Positions 14,486-22,123 of a DNA stretch of 22,123 nt are shown piece by piece (positions within the stretch are counted from its first letter, which is position 1; every line of letters begins with the position of its first letter). The notes below the pieces were generated by a model. The model worked only from the letters and a program-made list of their open reading frames with translations, had not been told where the DNA came from and made no database searches. The stretch is from Brumimicrobium sp965656195 (GTDB lineage: Bacteria; Bacteroidota; Bacteroidia; Flavobacteriales_D; Crocinitomicaceae): contig CBFHJL010000049.1 in assembly GCA_965656195.1 (NCBI GenBank), positions 1 through 22,123 of the forward strand. The letters are read 5' to 3'. The translations under genes were made by a program, and so were the position numbers.

Positions 14486-17400
14486 ATGATTAGAATTGTA
14501 TCGCTACTAACTATTTTGCTCTTACCAGTCTTTAATTCGATTGGGCAGGAAGTGACGCATGAGCATTCAGTTTATCATGCATACATTGAGAATAAAGGAC
14601 AATGGCCAGATCATGTGTTTTTTATGAATCGCTTTGGCAGCGGTAATATGTGGGTAGAAAATGGTAGGGTATTATTTCATGTTCAAGATTACGATGCCGT
14701 GCAAAAGCAGCATTTAGATAAAAATGCAAGTGACTCCTTGTATTTCCGTCAAGAGGTAATAAATATGCATTTTGAAGGAGCAAATACTGTTACTGAAGTC
14801 TCTAGGTCAAATCCAACCAATCAATACTACAACTATTTTATAGGAGACGATCCTTCCAATTGGACCCATGAAGTTAGAGGTTATGCCTCTTTTACGCTTC
14901 ATGATATGTATGATGGGATCGATGTCCGCTTTATTGAACAGGAAGAGCAGATTAAGTATGAATTCGTTGTAGATCCTAACATCAAAACTGACAAAATCAG
15001 ATTGAGATATGGTAATCAGAAGAGTTTAACTGTCGATGATAAGGGAAGGCTGATCCTTGAGGGGGAGTTGGGTAAGATAATCGAGGAAAAGCCATATGCT
15101 TATCAAATTGTGAATGGTAAAATCATTGAGGTAGCATGTGAATTTATTGTTGACGAAGACGAGTTGTCTTTCAAATTGGGTGAATATAATAAGAGAGTGC
15201 AGCTGATTATAGATCCGACATTGGTTTTTGCAACGTATTGTGGGGCGATCTCTGATAACTTTGGGATGTCAGCAACCTATGGTTATGACGGTACGGCATA
15301 TAATGCGGGAATGGTATATGGGAACGATTATCCTACTCCTGATCCGAATGCATATGATGTGAATTCTAACATGACAATCCCAGATGTGAATATTGCCACC
15401 ACCGATGCATTTATATCTAAATATTCTCCAGATGGGACCACTATGATTTGGTCAACTTTTTTCGGGGGAGGAGATAACACACAGGGTACTGAAGTTCCAC
15501 ATTCTTTGATATGTGATACAGACAATAATATATATGTGTACGGTGTAACTTCATCTCTTGACTTTCCAATTGTTAATGGGTTTCAACCGAATCACGCAGG
15601 AGGAACTACGCTTTCGATCAATTCAAACGGGACAAATTTTGGAACTGTGGGTACAGATATTTTTGTTGCGAAATTTTCAGCGAATGGAAATAACTTGATG
15701 GGATCAACATATGTAGGTGGCTCCGAGAATGACGGTGTAAACTATCTTATTACTTCGGGGAATTATGGCAGTCCCGCTGCTTACGATAGTTTGACAACGA
15801 ACTATGGTGATCAATTTAGAGGAGAGATTATGCTGGATTCAATTAATAATATTCTGGTTGGATCTTGTACAAGATCTTTAGATTTTCCACTTCAGAATGC
15901 TTTTCAGCCTGCTTTAAATGGTCAACAAGATGGGGTTGTTTTTAAGTTGAATAATGATTTTGCTTCACTTCAGTGGTCCAGTTTTTATGGCGGTTCGAAT
16001 AACGATGCTGTTTATTCTATTAAAGTGGATTCAAGCGCAAATGTTGTTTTTGCAGGAGGAACAAGTTCAAATGACTTGATTGGAACTGCAGGTGGTTATC
16101 AGCCAGCCTATGGCGGAGGTATTACGGATGGATTCATCGGTAAGTTAACTCCAGATGGTCAGACATTGCAACAATCGACTTATTTAGGAGTGCCAGATTA
16201 TGATCAAATCTTTTTTGTAGAAATAGACAGACTTGACAATATTTTTGTTGTTGGTCAAAGTAATGGAGGAAGTTTCCCTGTAATTAATGCCAACTATTCT
16301 AATGCAAATAGCGGCCAATTCATTGCTAAGTTTGAACCAACGCTTGATGTACTGATGGGGTCTACTGTTTTTGGAAGTGGAAGTGGGACATTTGATATTT
16401 CACCCAGTGCTTTCCTTGTTGATATATGTGGGAATATGTATGTTTCGGGTTGGGGTGCAAATATTCTTCAGCCAAATCCAATGTCAGGAATGCCCGTCAC
16501 GCCTGATGCATTTCAACAAAACAGTCCCAACGGTTTTGATTTTTACTTGATTGTGATTGAAAGAGAGTTCAATAGTTTGCTGTATGGAACCTATATGGGA
16601 GGTACTACGTCAAATGAACATGTTGATGGTGGAACATCACGCTTTGATAAGAACGGGGTCGTTTATCAAGGTGTATGTGGAGGTTGTGGAGGAAACAGTG
16701 ACTTTCCAACCACACCAGGAGCATGGTCTGATCAGAACTTGGCCAGTAATTGTAATGCGTTAGTATTTAAGTTTGACTTTAATCTAATTCCTAATGCTGA
16801 ATTTACGGTCGACAACTCATTGGGATGTGCCCCATTTGAAGTTACTTTCGATAATTTTTCATCTGAATCCGATAGCTATATGTGGAATTTCGGAGATGGA
16901 AACCTAGATTCTACAACTTTTGAACCGACGATTACTTACACTAGTCCTGGAACATATGATGTTGAACTTTACGTAACAGATTCTATTTGTTTAATAACTG
17001 ACACTGCTTTTATTACGATAACAGTAACTCCAGAATTAGTACTTGAGAATATGGCACCGATTTCATTATGCTCGCCAGAAACAATAAATCTTGAGGTCGA
17101 TGCGAATGGAACGGCAACTCAGTTTGTATGGTCTTCAACCAGTGATCTTTCCGATACGCTGAATACAAACCTTTCTGATTCTACGGCTACTGTTTTTGCT
17201 CCCACCGATGGTTATTATTATGTGCAAGCTTCTAATTCAGGTTGTTCCGTTCTGGATAGTGTTGAAGTAAGTTTTACAAGTGCCGCCTTGGAATTATTAG
17301 GTGACACAGCGCTCTGTGTTGGAGATCAGGGCTTGGTTATTGCCTCAAGTGCAATTTCAGGGCTTACGTTTAGCAATTTCGACTGGTCAGCTGATTCAAT

Positions 17401-18055
17401 TTTAGTCAATGGTGAAGGAACTAACCAAGTCGTTGTTGATCCAACAAGTTCTCAATACCTTTACTTAACTGCTACAGCTAGTAATGGATGCGTGATAACA
17501 GATTCGATATTTATTGCTGTAAGTAATATTAACACAAGCACAGTAAACGCTTCAGTTTCTGATGATGAAGTGCCTGTTGGGTCTACGGTCACACTAACTG
17601 CCTCGCCTTCGGGTGGATATTCTTACACGTGGACTCCTGATGAAAATCTGACTAATCCAAACGGTCAAACTACCGATGCATATGTGGAGGAAAATACAAC
17701 ATTCACTGTTCAAGTATCCGATGGAATTTGTACAAAGGAGGCATCTGTTTTAGTGAAGGTATTTGAATTCGTATGTGAGGAACCTTTTGTATTTGTGCCG
17801 AATGCGTTTACGCCCAATGGAGACAATGAAAATGATGTTCTTTTTGTAAGAAGTACAATTGTTGAGGAATTGGTGTTTAGAGTGTATAACAGATGGGGAG
17901 AATTGGTTTTTGAAACTACCGATATAAATCAAGGATGGGATGGAACTTTCAGAGGTAAAATGGTAGATCCAGATGTTTATGACTACTATCTTGACGGTTT
18001 TTGTATTGATGGACAATCATTTTTAATTCAAGGAAATATCACACTGATTCGCTAA
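14486..18055 (+). CDS. T9SS type B cargo: SBBP-repeat/PKD cell-surface protein
   Basis: This 1189-residue protein starts with a signal peptide (MIRIVSLLTILLLPVFNSIGQ); I chose this ATG because the in-frame one at 14405 would put 27 unrelated residues ahead of it. Domains in order: an N-terminal domain found on SBBP proteins (about 30-245, starting YIENKGQWPDHVFFMNRFG); a beta-propeller region of SBBP-type repeats (about 300-760), with recurring units such as DAFISKYSPDGTTMIWSTFF and DIFVAKFSANGNNLMGSTYV; a PKD domain (about 770-847, YMWNFGDG and SPGTYDVELYVTD); two or three Ig-like segments; and the CHU_C gliding-motility type C-terminal domain (about 1100-1189, FVFVPNAFTPNGDNENDVLF and YNRWGELVFETTDINQGWDG). 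The last domain marks it for T9SS export and, by analogy with SprB, for retention with a PorP/SprF partner, encoded one base downstream. The binding target of the propeller is unknown. Confidence 0.93.
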   Translation: MIRIVSLLTILLLPVFNSIGQEVTHEHSVYHAYIENKGQWPDHVFFMNRFGSGNMWVENGRVLFHVQDYDAVQKQHLDKNASDSLYFRQEVINMHFEGANTVTEVSRSNPTNQYYNYFIGDDPSNWTHEVRGYASFTLHDMYDGIDVRFIEQEEQIKYEFVVDPNIKTDKIRLRYGNQKSLTVDDKGRLILEGELGKIIEEKPYAYQIVNGKIIEVACEFIVDEDELSFKLGEYNKRVQLIIDPTLVFATYCGAISDNFGMSATYGYDGTAYNAGMVYGNDYPTPDPNAYDVNSNMTIPDVNIATTDAFISKYSPDGTTMIWSTFFGGGDNTQGTEVPHSLICDTDNNIYVYGVTSSLDFPIVNGFQPNHAGGTTLSINSNGTNFGTVGTDIFVAKFSANGNNLMGSTYVGGSENDGVNYLITSGNYGSPAAYDSLTTNYGDQFRGEIMLDSINNILVGSCTRSLDFPLQNAFQPALNGQQDGVVFKLNNDFASLQWSSFYGGSNNDAVYSIKVDSSANVVFAGGTSSNDLIGTAGGYQPAYGGGITDGFIGKLTPDGQTLQQSTYLGVPDYDQIFFVEIDRLDNIFVVGQSNGGSFPVINANYSNANSGQFIAKFEPTLDVLMGSTVFGSGSGTFDISPSAFLVDICGNMYVSGWGANILQPNPMSGMPVTPDAFQQNSPNGFDFYLIVIEREFNSLLYGTYMGGTTSNEHVDGGTSRFDKNGVVYQGVCGGCGGNSDFPTTPGAWSDQNLASNCNALVFKFDFNLIPNAEFTVDNSLGCAPFEVTFDNFSSESDSYMWNFGDGNLDSTTFEPTITYTSPGTYDVELYVTDSICLITDTAFITITVTPELVLENMAPISLCSPETINLEVDANGTATQFVWSSTSDLSDTLNTNLSDSTATVFAPTDGYYYVQASNSGCSVLDSVEVSFTSAALELLGDTALCVGDQGLVIASSAISGLTFSNFDWSADSILVNGEGTNQVVVDPTSSQYLYLTATASNGCVITDSIFIAVSNINTSTVNASVSDDEVPVGSTVTLTASPSGGYSYTWTPDENLTNPNGQTTDAYVEENTTFTVQVSDGICTKEASVLVKVFEFVCEEPFVFVPNAFTPNGDNENDVLFVRSTIVEELVFRVYNRWGELVFETTDINQGWDGTFRGKMVDPDVYDYYLDGFCIDGQSFLIQGNITLIR

Positions 18056-18056
18056 T

Positions 18057-19061
18057 ATGACAAGAAAGATCTACATAGTTCTTTTCATGGTCTTTTCGTG
18101 CGGAACACTTTCTGCTCAAGATATTCACTGGTCACAGTACGACCATAACCCTGTATTTCAAAATCCTTCCAATGTAGGACAGTTTAATGGAGATTATCGT
18201 TTTCATGGAAACTTTAGGGATCAGTGGAGAAGTGTTACAGTTCCTTTTACAACTGTGCAAGTTTCGGCTGAGGCCAAAGGAGTGTTGTTGGATAATCTAA
18301 GTTTTGGATTGTTCATGTTCAATGATGCGGCGGGGGATGGAACGTTTAGAACAATAGAACTTCAACCAAGTGTATCTTACGTACATAAGCTCACCAGTGA
18401 TTCTACGCATCTATTAAGAGGAGGTTTACAATTCGGTCTTAACTTCAGGTCATTTAATGCAGGGGCTTTTAACTTTGATAATCAATGGAACGGCACTTTT
18501 TTCGACAATGCGCTTCCAACCAATGAAAATTTTGCTAATCAAAGAAGATCTAATTTTACCTGGGGAACTGGAATTGGTTACGAGTATCAAGAAGGCAAAC
18601 GAAAGAGAGTGCGAGCAGGTATAGGTTTATTCAACATCAATAGACCAAATCAAGGGTTCTTTGGTGAAGAAATTCAGAGAGACATGCGTTTCAACTTATT
18701 TGCTAGAGCAGAATATGAAATTGGTTTTGACTGGGATATACTTCCTAGTATTCAACTCAACTTGCAAGGAACATATCGCGAGTTCATCATTGGATCACAA
18801 TTACGATATATCGTAAAAGATCGTCTAGGTGAATATCAAGCGATAATGGCTGGTGCATTTTTGAGAAGTAGTGATGCAGGTTATATTATGGTAGGAGGAG
18901 AATACCAAAACTGGTGGGCCGGTCTTTCTTATGATATCAACTTTTCTTCACTCTACGTGGCTAGTAAAGCAAGAGGAGGTCTTGAAATTAGTGTACGCTA
19001 CATTCTGCAAAGGTTTAACCCAAGTAACATAAAACATAGAGTATGTCCAGACTACATTTGA
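18057..19061 (+). CDS. PorP/SprF family type IX secretion membrane protein
   Basis: This 334-residue outer-membrane protein has a signal peptide ending near TLSAQ (residue 21), then the family N terminus DIHWSQYDHNPVFQNPSNVG and DYRFHGNFRDQWRSVTVPFT. The rest alternates short strands and turns typical of the PorP/SprF barrel and ends FNPSNIKHRVCPDYI. Characterised relatives are PorP, which binds PorE in Porphyromonas, and SprF, needed to place SprB on the surface of Flavobacterium. Cargo-linked copies such as this usually sit next to one type B cargo gene, as here. It begins right after the cargo stop (TAATATG) and its 3' end overlaps the next gene by 19 bases. I infer it anchors the upstream cargo, not that it is the core PorP. 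Confidence 0.93.
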   Translation: MTRKIYIVLFMVFSCGTLSAQDIHWSQYDHNPVFQNPSNVGQFNGDYRFHGNFRDQWRSVTVPFTTVQVSAEAKGVLLDNLSFGLFMFNDAAGDGTFRTIELQPSVSYVHKLTSDSTHLLRGGLQFGLNFRSFNAGAFNFDNQWNGTFFDNALPTNENFANQRRSNFTWGTGIGYEYQEGKRKRVRAGIGLFNINRPNQGFFGEEIQRDMRFNLFARAEYEIGFDWDILPSIQLNLQGTYREFIIGSQLRYIVKDRLGEYQAIMAGAFLRSSDAGYIMVGGEYQNWWAGLSYDINFSSLYVASKARGGLEISVRYILQRFNPSNIKHRVCPDYI

Positions 19062-21289
19062 TTATTTTGTCTTTTGTTTTCTGCGGTTCTTTGTTCGGTC
19101 AGCAGGAGCTTAAGAAATATTTGGAGTTTGCTCAAGAAAAATTTAGAGAAGGGGATTATGTCTATTCGTTAAAGTATTATGACAAGGCTATGAAGATAGA
19201 CTCAAACTCAATTAATACACTATGGGAATATGCTGAAACACTTCGCGCATATAAAGACTATAGAAAAGCGGCATATTATTACGGAAAAGTATACGATCGG
19301 GAGTCAGCAGAAATTTATCCTTACAGTTTATTGAATTATGGATTGATGCTTAAACAGACTGCCAGATACGATGAGGCACTTGATGTTTTTAAACTAGCAA
19401 AGAAGAAATATAGGAGTGATCGAAGAGGTTATCTATATAAGAAAAGTCGAAATGAAATTCAATCCTGTATTTGGGCCCGATCCAATGTAGGGGATTCATC
19501 AAAATTAATTTTTGAGCATCTTCCCGAATCGGTGAATTCGGTTGATTCAGAGTTTGGTCATCGTGTTTATGATGGTAAACTATACCTTTCTTCTTTAAAA
19601 GCTGACTCAACAAGTGAAGAAGTGGTATATGACACTAGTTACCATACACATTTATATACCTCTAGTATTGAAGACAGTTCTTTCAAGGATCCACAAAAAG
19701 TACAAGACCTTTTTTGGAATAAGTTCAATACAGGGAATGGAACGTTCAGCCTGGATGGTGAGCGATTCTATTTTAGTTATTGTGAGAATGAGAACATAGG
19801 GTATAGGTGTCAGATTCTGGTTGCTTATATCGAAGACGATGGATTTACAGGTATTGATACGCTTGGCCCGATCATAAATGAGCCAGGAGCAAATACAACA
19901 ATGCCGTTTATTGGTGAATGGGAGGGAAGTGAAGTCCTTTTTTATGCATCTGATAGAGAAGACGGAGATGGTGGAATGGATATTTGGTATAGTTTCATAA
20001 AAAACGGAAATCAATTTAGGAGGCCAATCAACGTGAAGCGAATTAACTCAATGGATAATGAACTTTCACCTTATTGGGATAGCGAGAATACAACGCTGTA
20101 TTTCAGTAGTTCATGGAACGATGGCTTTGGAGGATATGATGTCTTTCAATCCAAGTATACGACAACATTTCAAGCACCAGAGAATTTGCGAGAACCCGTG
20201 AATTCTCCTGCAAACGACCTTTATTATTTCGAAACCTCTACGAAGGATACAGTCTTCTTCAGTTCAAACCGATTAGGCGTAAACTACAGTAAAAATCCTA
20301 CCTGTTGTAGTGATATATTCTTGCTTCGAAAGCCATTAGCACCTAAACCTCCAACAGTTGAAGAAAGCCTTGAGGATTTGAATAAACGATTGCCAGTTAC
20401 GCTTTACTTTCACAATGATATCCCAAATCCAAGGTCATGGGATACAACTTCGAATGTGAACTACATGGATAGCTACGACGATTATATAGCTATGATTGAC
20501 AGGTATAAAAATGAGTACTCTAATGGACTCAAAGGAGATGACGCTGCTGATGCAAAAGATGATATCGATGATTTCTTTTTGGAGTATGTTAAACAAGGTG
20601 TTTCCGACCTAGAATTATTCAGAGATCTATTGCTTGAAGAATTAAAAAGAGGACGAAAGATTCAAATGACAGTGAAAGGATTTGCTAGCCCGTTAGCTAA
20701 AACGGATTATAACGTCAATCTGACGAAGCGAAGAATTGCATCCATGGTGAATTACATGAAGGCATACGATAACGGCGTTTTCGTAGAGTATTTTGATGGA
20801 ACAGCCGAAAATGGTGGGGCATTGTCAGTCGTTCAAGTTCCTTTCGGAGAGTATGAAGCCGACCAGATCACAAGTGATAATCCGAATGATGTAAAGAACT
20901 CAGTATATTCAAGAGCGGCAGCCATAGAGCGTAAAATTGAGATTCAGAGTGTGGATGTGATTAGAGAGGAAGATACGGTAACAACTGTTTTGAATGCAGT
21001 AGATCAAGTTATCGATGCCGGTGAATTGCCTTTAGGAACTCAAATTGAAAAGACCTTCACCATTGTAAACAACGGGGATAAACCAATCTCGATTGAGTCG
21101 TTTAGAATTCCATGTGACTGCATTACGGCCAAAACAGATATCAAGACGCTGAAACCCGGTGAGCGTGGCCAAGTAGAGGTAGCCTTTGATACGAAAGGGT
21201 ATAAAGGGCATGAGGTCAAGTCCGTTTATATTAAGTACAGCGGAGCGAAAGAAGAACTGAGATTGGTCATTACGACTGAGCTAAAATAG
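19043..21289 (+). CDS. PorE-like TPR/PD40/OmpA-like protein with C-terminal DUF1573
   Basis: This 748-residue exported protein has a signal peptide (residues 1-20, CGSLFGQ). TPR repeats follow at about 24-125 (YLEFAQEKFREGDYVYSLKY, ALDVFKLAKKKY), then PD40/WD40-like propeller repeats (about 155-430) with blades such as LFYASDREDGDGGMDIWYSF and LYFSSSWNDGFGGYDVFQS. An OmpA-like region (about 450-636) begins VTLYFHND, has a long acidic insert, then VKGFASP, NVNLTKRRIASMVNYM and ERKIEI. A DUF1573 domain forms the end (about 655-748: GTQIEKTFTIVNNGDKPI, IPCDCITAK, LKPGERGQVEVAFDTKG). The first three parts match PorE-type proteins, which connect PorP/SprF barrels to peptidoglycan. The DUF1573 end is unusual. 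The start lies inside the 3' end of the porP-like gene, implying coupled translation. No lipobox is visible. Confidence 0.88.
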   Translation: MSRLHLIILSFVFCGSLFGQQELKKYLEFAQEKFREGDYVYSLKYYDKAMKIDSNSINTLWEYAETLRAYKDYRKAAYYYGKVYDRESAEIYPYSLLNYGLMLKQTARYDEALDVFKLAKKKYRSDRRGYLYKKSRNEIQSCIWARSNVGDSSKLIFEHLPESVNSVDSEFGHRVYDGKLYLSSLKADSTSEEVVYDTSYHTHLYTSSIEDSSFKDPQKVQDLFWNKFNTGNGTFSLDGERFYFSYCENENIGYRCQILVAYIEDDGFTGIDTLGPIINEPGANTTMPFIGEWEGSEVLFYASDREDGDGGMDIWYSFIKNGNQFRRPINVKRINSMDNELSPYWDSENTTLYFSSSWNDGFGGYDVFQSKYTTTFQAPENLREPVNSPANDLYYFETSTKDTVFFSSNRLGVNYSKNPTCCSDIFLLRKPLAPKPPTVEESLEDLNKRLPVTLYFHNDIPNPRSWDTTSNVNYMDSYDDYIAMIDRYKNEYSNGLKGDDAADAKDDIDDFFLEYVKQGVSDLELFRDLLLEELKRGRKIQMTVKGFASPLAKTDYNVNLTKRRIASMVNYMKAYDNGVFVEYFDGTAENGGALSVVQVPFGEYEADQITSDNPNDVKNSVYSRAAAIERKIEIQSVDVIREEDTVTTVLNAVDQVIDAGELPLGTQIEKTFTIVNNGDKPISIESFRIPCDCITAKTDIKTLKPGERGQVEVAFDTKGYKGHEVKSVYIKYSGAKEELRLVITTELK

Positions 21290-21421
21290 TAAATCACTCG
21301 TTACATCGAATTTGAATGCTGATGTAAAGTATTCAATAACAGTTTAAAACAAACTAATTTCATACCATGTAAGTGATAAGTTCAATTATTTGTATTTTTA
21401 AGCCTACTTAAAATAAACACT

Positions 21422-22123
21422 ATGAAAAACTTTACGCTATCTATGGGTCTTTTGTTAACCCTCTTTTTTGGAATAACAAGTTTAAGTTCAGCTCAAACAA
21501 CAATTCTTGAGCAGGACGGTGGTCAAAATGAATTTGTACCTGCCGATTGGAATGTTCAAGGAGGAGGTTTCCCTAATACAGATCAAATTAACATTACAAG
21601 CGGTGGCTCTGGTGGTTTAACGATTACCAATACGGATGGATACACGAATATTGTTGTTGAGATGCATTTTTCTCAGCCTAATACCATTAATTATGATCTT
21701 CGACTCTTCGAAGGAGGTTCCGAAGCTGATTCAGAGCTAGGAAACATTTCAGATAATACAGGGGGGGATAATGTATCGATTGTTAGCTTTAACAATGCTT
21801 CGCCGATAGTTTTGGATGCTATAGATTTTTCAAATGCTAACCTTACTGTTGGAATCACATATTTAAAAATTACTGGAACATTGGATGGAACATCTAGTTT
21901 AGCGCAAAATCAATTGAATGATTTTACTATTTCAGTAGAGAATGATCAACTTCTTATTGGTTCAAAAGAAGCAGGAAAAGTTAAGATCTTTAATCTTAAT
22001 GGTCAGGAAGTAAATTCGACTGAGTTGAATGAAGGTGAGACGAAAATAAGCCATGACGGATTTGAAGGGATACATTTTGTTGTACTTTACAACGAGTCAG
22101 GAGAGGCTATAGCTCGCAAGAAG
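21422..22123 (+). CDS. Secreted protein with T9SS type A sorting domain (3' end cut)
   Basis: The frame is open to the last base, giving 234 residues with no stop, so the gene runs past the window, probably by only a few codons. A signal peptide is clear (MKNFTLSMGLLLTLFFG..., cleavage near SSAQ, residue 25). The middle (30-165) is rich in Gly, Asn, Thr and Ser with beta-prone stretches and matches no family I know. The last 70 residues resemble a type A sorting domain: a KVKIFNLNGQEV strand, a short linker, then GIHFVVLYNESGEAIARKK, which normally ends a few residues later. It follows the T9SS module after 132 bases; the intervening DNA is AT-rich with no terminator I trust, so it may be separate or co-transcribed. 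Confidence 0.82.
   Translation, partial: MKNFTLSMGLLLTLFFGITSLSSAQTTILEQDGGQNEFVPADWNVQGGGFPNTDQINITSGGSGGLTITNTDGYTNIVVEMHFSQPNTINYDLRLFEGGSEADSELGNISDNTGGDNVSIVSFNNASPIVLDAIDFSNANLTVGITYLKITGTLDGTSSLAQNQLNDFTISVENDQLLIGSKEAGKVKIFNLNGQEVNSTELNEGETKISHDGFEGIHFVVLYNESGEAIARKK

Noticed and set aside
15300..16800. Repeated motifs inside the T9SS cargo gene as tandem DNA repeats
   Set aside because: The similarity is at protein level (SBBP propeller blades); the DNA copies have diverged and there is no exact tandem repeat.
21301..21327. Inverted repeat TTACATC / GATGTAA after the DUF1573-containing gene, a possible terminator
   Set aside because: The 13-base loop and lack of a following T-run make it weak, and the arms are AT-rich enough to arise by chance.

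Overview
The window is AT-rich chromosomal DNA of a Bacteroidota bacterium, most likely a marine or aquatic member of the Flavobacteriales. Four things point there: a Na+-translocating NADH:quinone reductase (NQR) operon, type IX secretion system (T9SS) cargo with both type A and type B sorting domains, a PorP/SprF-family protein, and gene starts preceded by TAnnTTTG -7 boxes with no clear Shine-Dalgarno sequences. The lineage is inferred from protein character and promoter style, not from a marker-gene comparison. No tRNA, rRNA, insertion sequence, phage gene or CRISPR array was seen.

Layout. (1) 1-4378, plus strand: nqrB (5' end outside the window), nqrC, nqrD, nqrE and nqrF, closely spaced or overlapping, ending in a strong bidirectional hairpin terminator. 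(2) 4455-5215, minus strand: a pterin carbinolamine dehydratase and purE. (3) 5339-6959, plus strand: a Cys-motif lipoprotein and a putative outer-membrane beta-barrel protein, neither of known function. (4) 7056-10471, minus strand: purM and prfA as an operon with its own promoter and terminator, then a 329-base gap, then pyrF with its own promoter. The gap also holds a plus-strand terminator with no plus-strand gene to serve, which suggests a small RNA. (5) 10638-14260, minus strand: a secreted von Willebrand factor type D (VWD) domain protein and dnaK, each followed by its own terminator. (6) 14486-21289, plus strand: a three-gene T9SS module made of a 1189-residue type B cargo protein, a PorP/SprF-family protein, and a periplasmic TPR/PD40/OmpA-like protein with an unusual C-terminal DUF1573 domain. 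(7) 21422 to the end, plus strand: a small secreted protein with a type A sorting domain, cut by the window edge.

How the genes work together. NQR couples NADH oxidation to Na+ export. purE and purM act in purine synthesis and pyrF in pyrimidine synthesis. prfA and dnaK are translation and folding housekeeping genes. The large surface system is the T9SS module: by analogy with SprB/SprF and PorP/PorE, the PorP-like barrel would hold the type B cargo at the cell surface, and the TPR/OmpA-like partner would link it to the periplasm.

The points most worth following are the OmpA-like/DUF1573 fusion, the candidate small RNA with a perfect dyad over its promoter, the operator-like repeats between dnaK and the T9SS module, and the VWD protein, which lacks a recognisable sorting domain.
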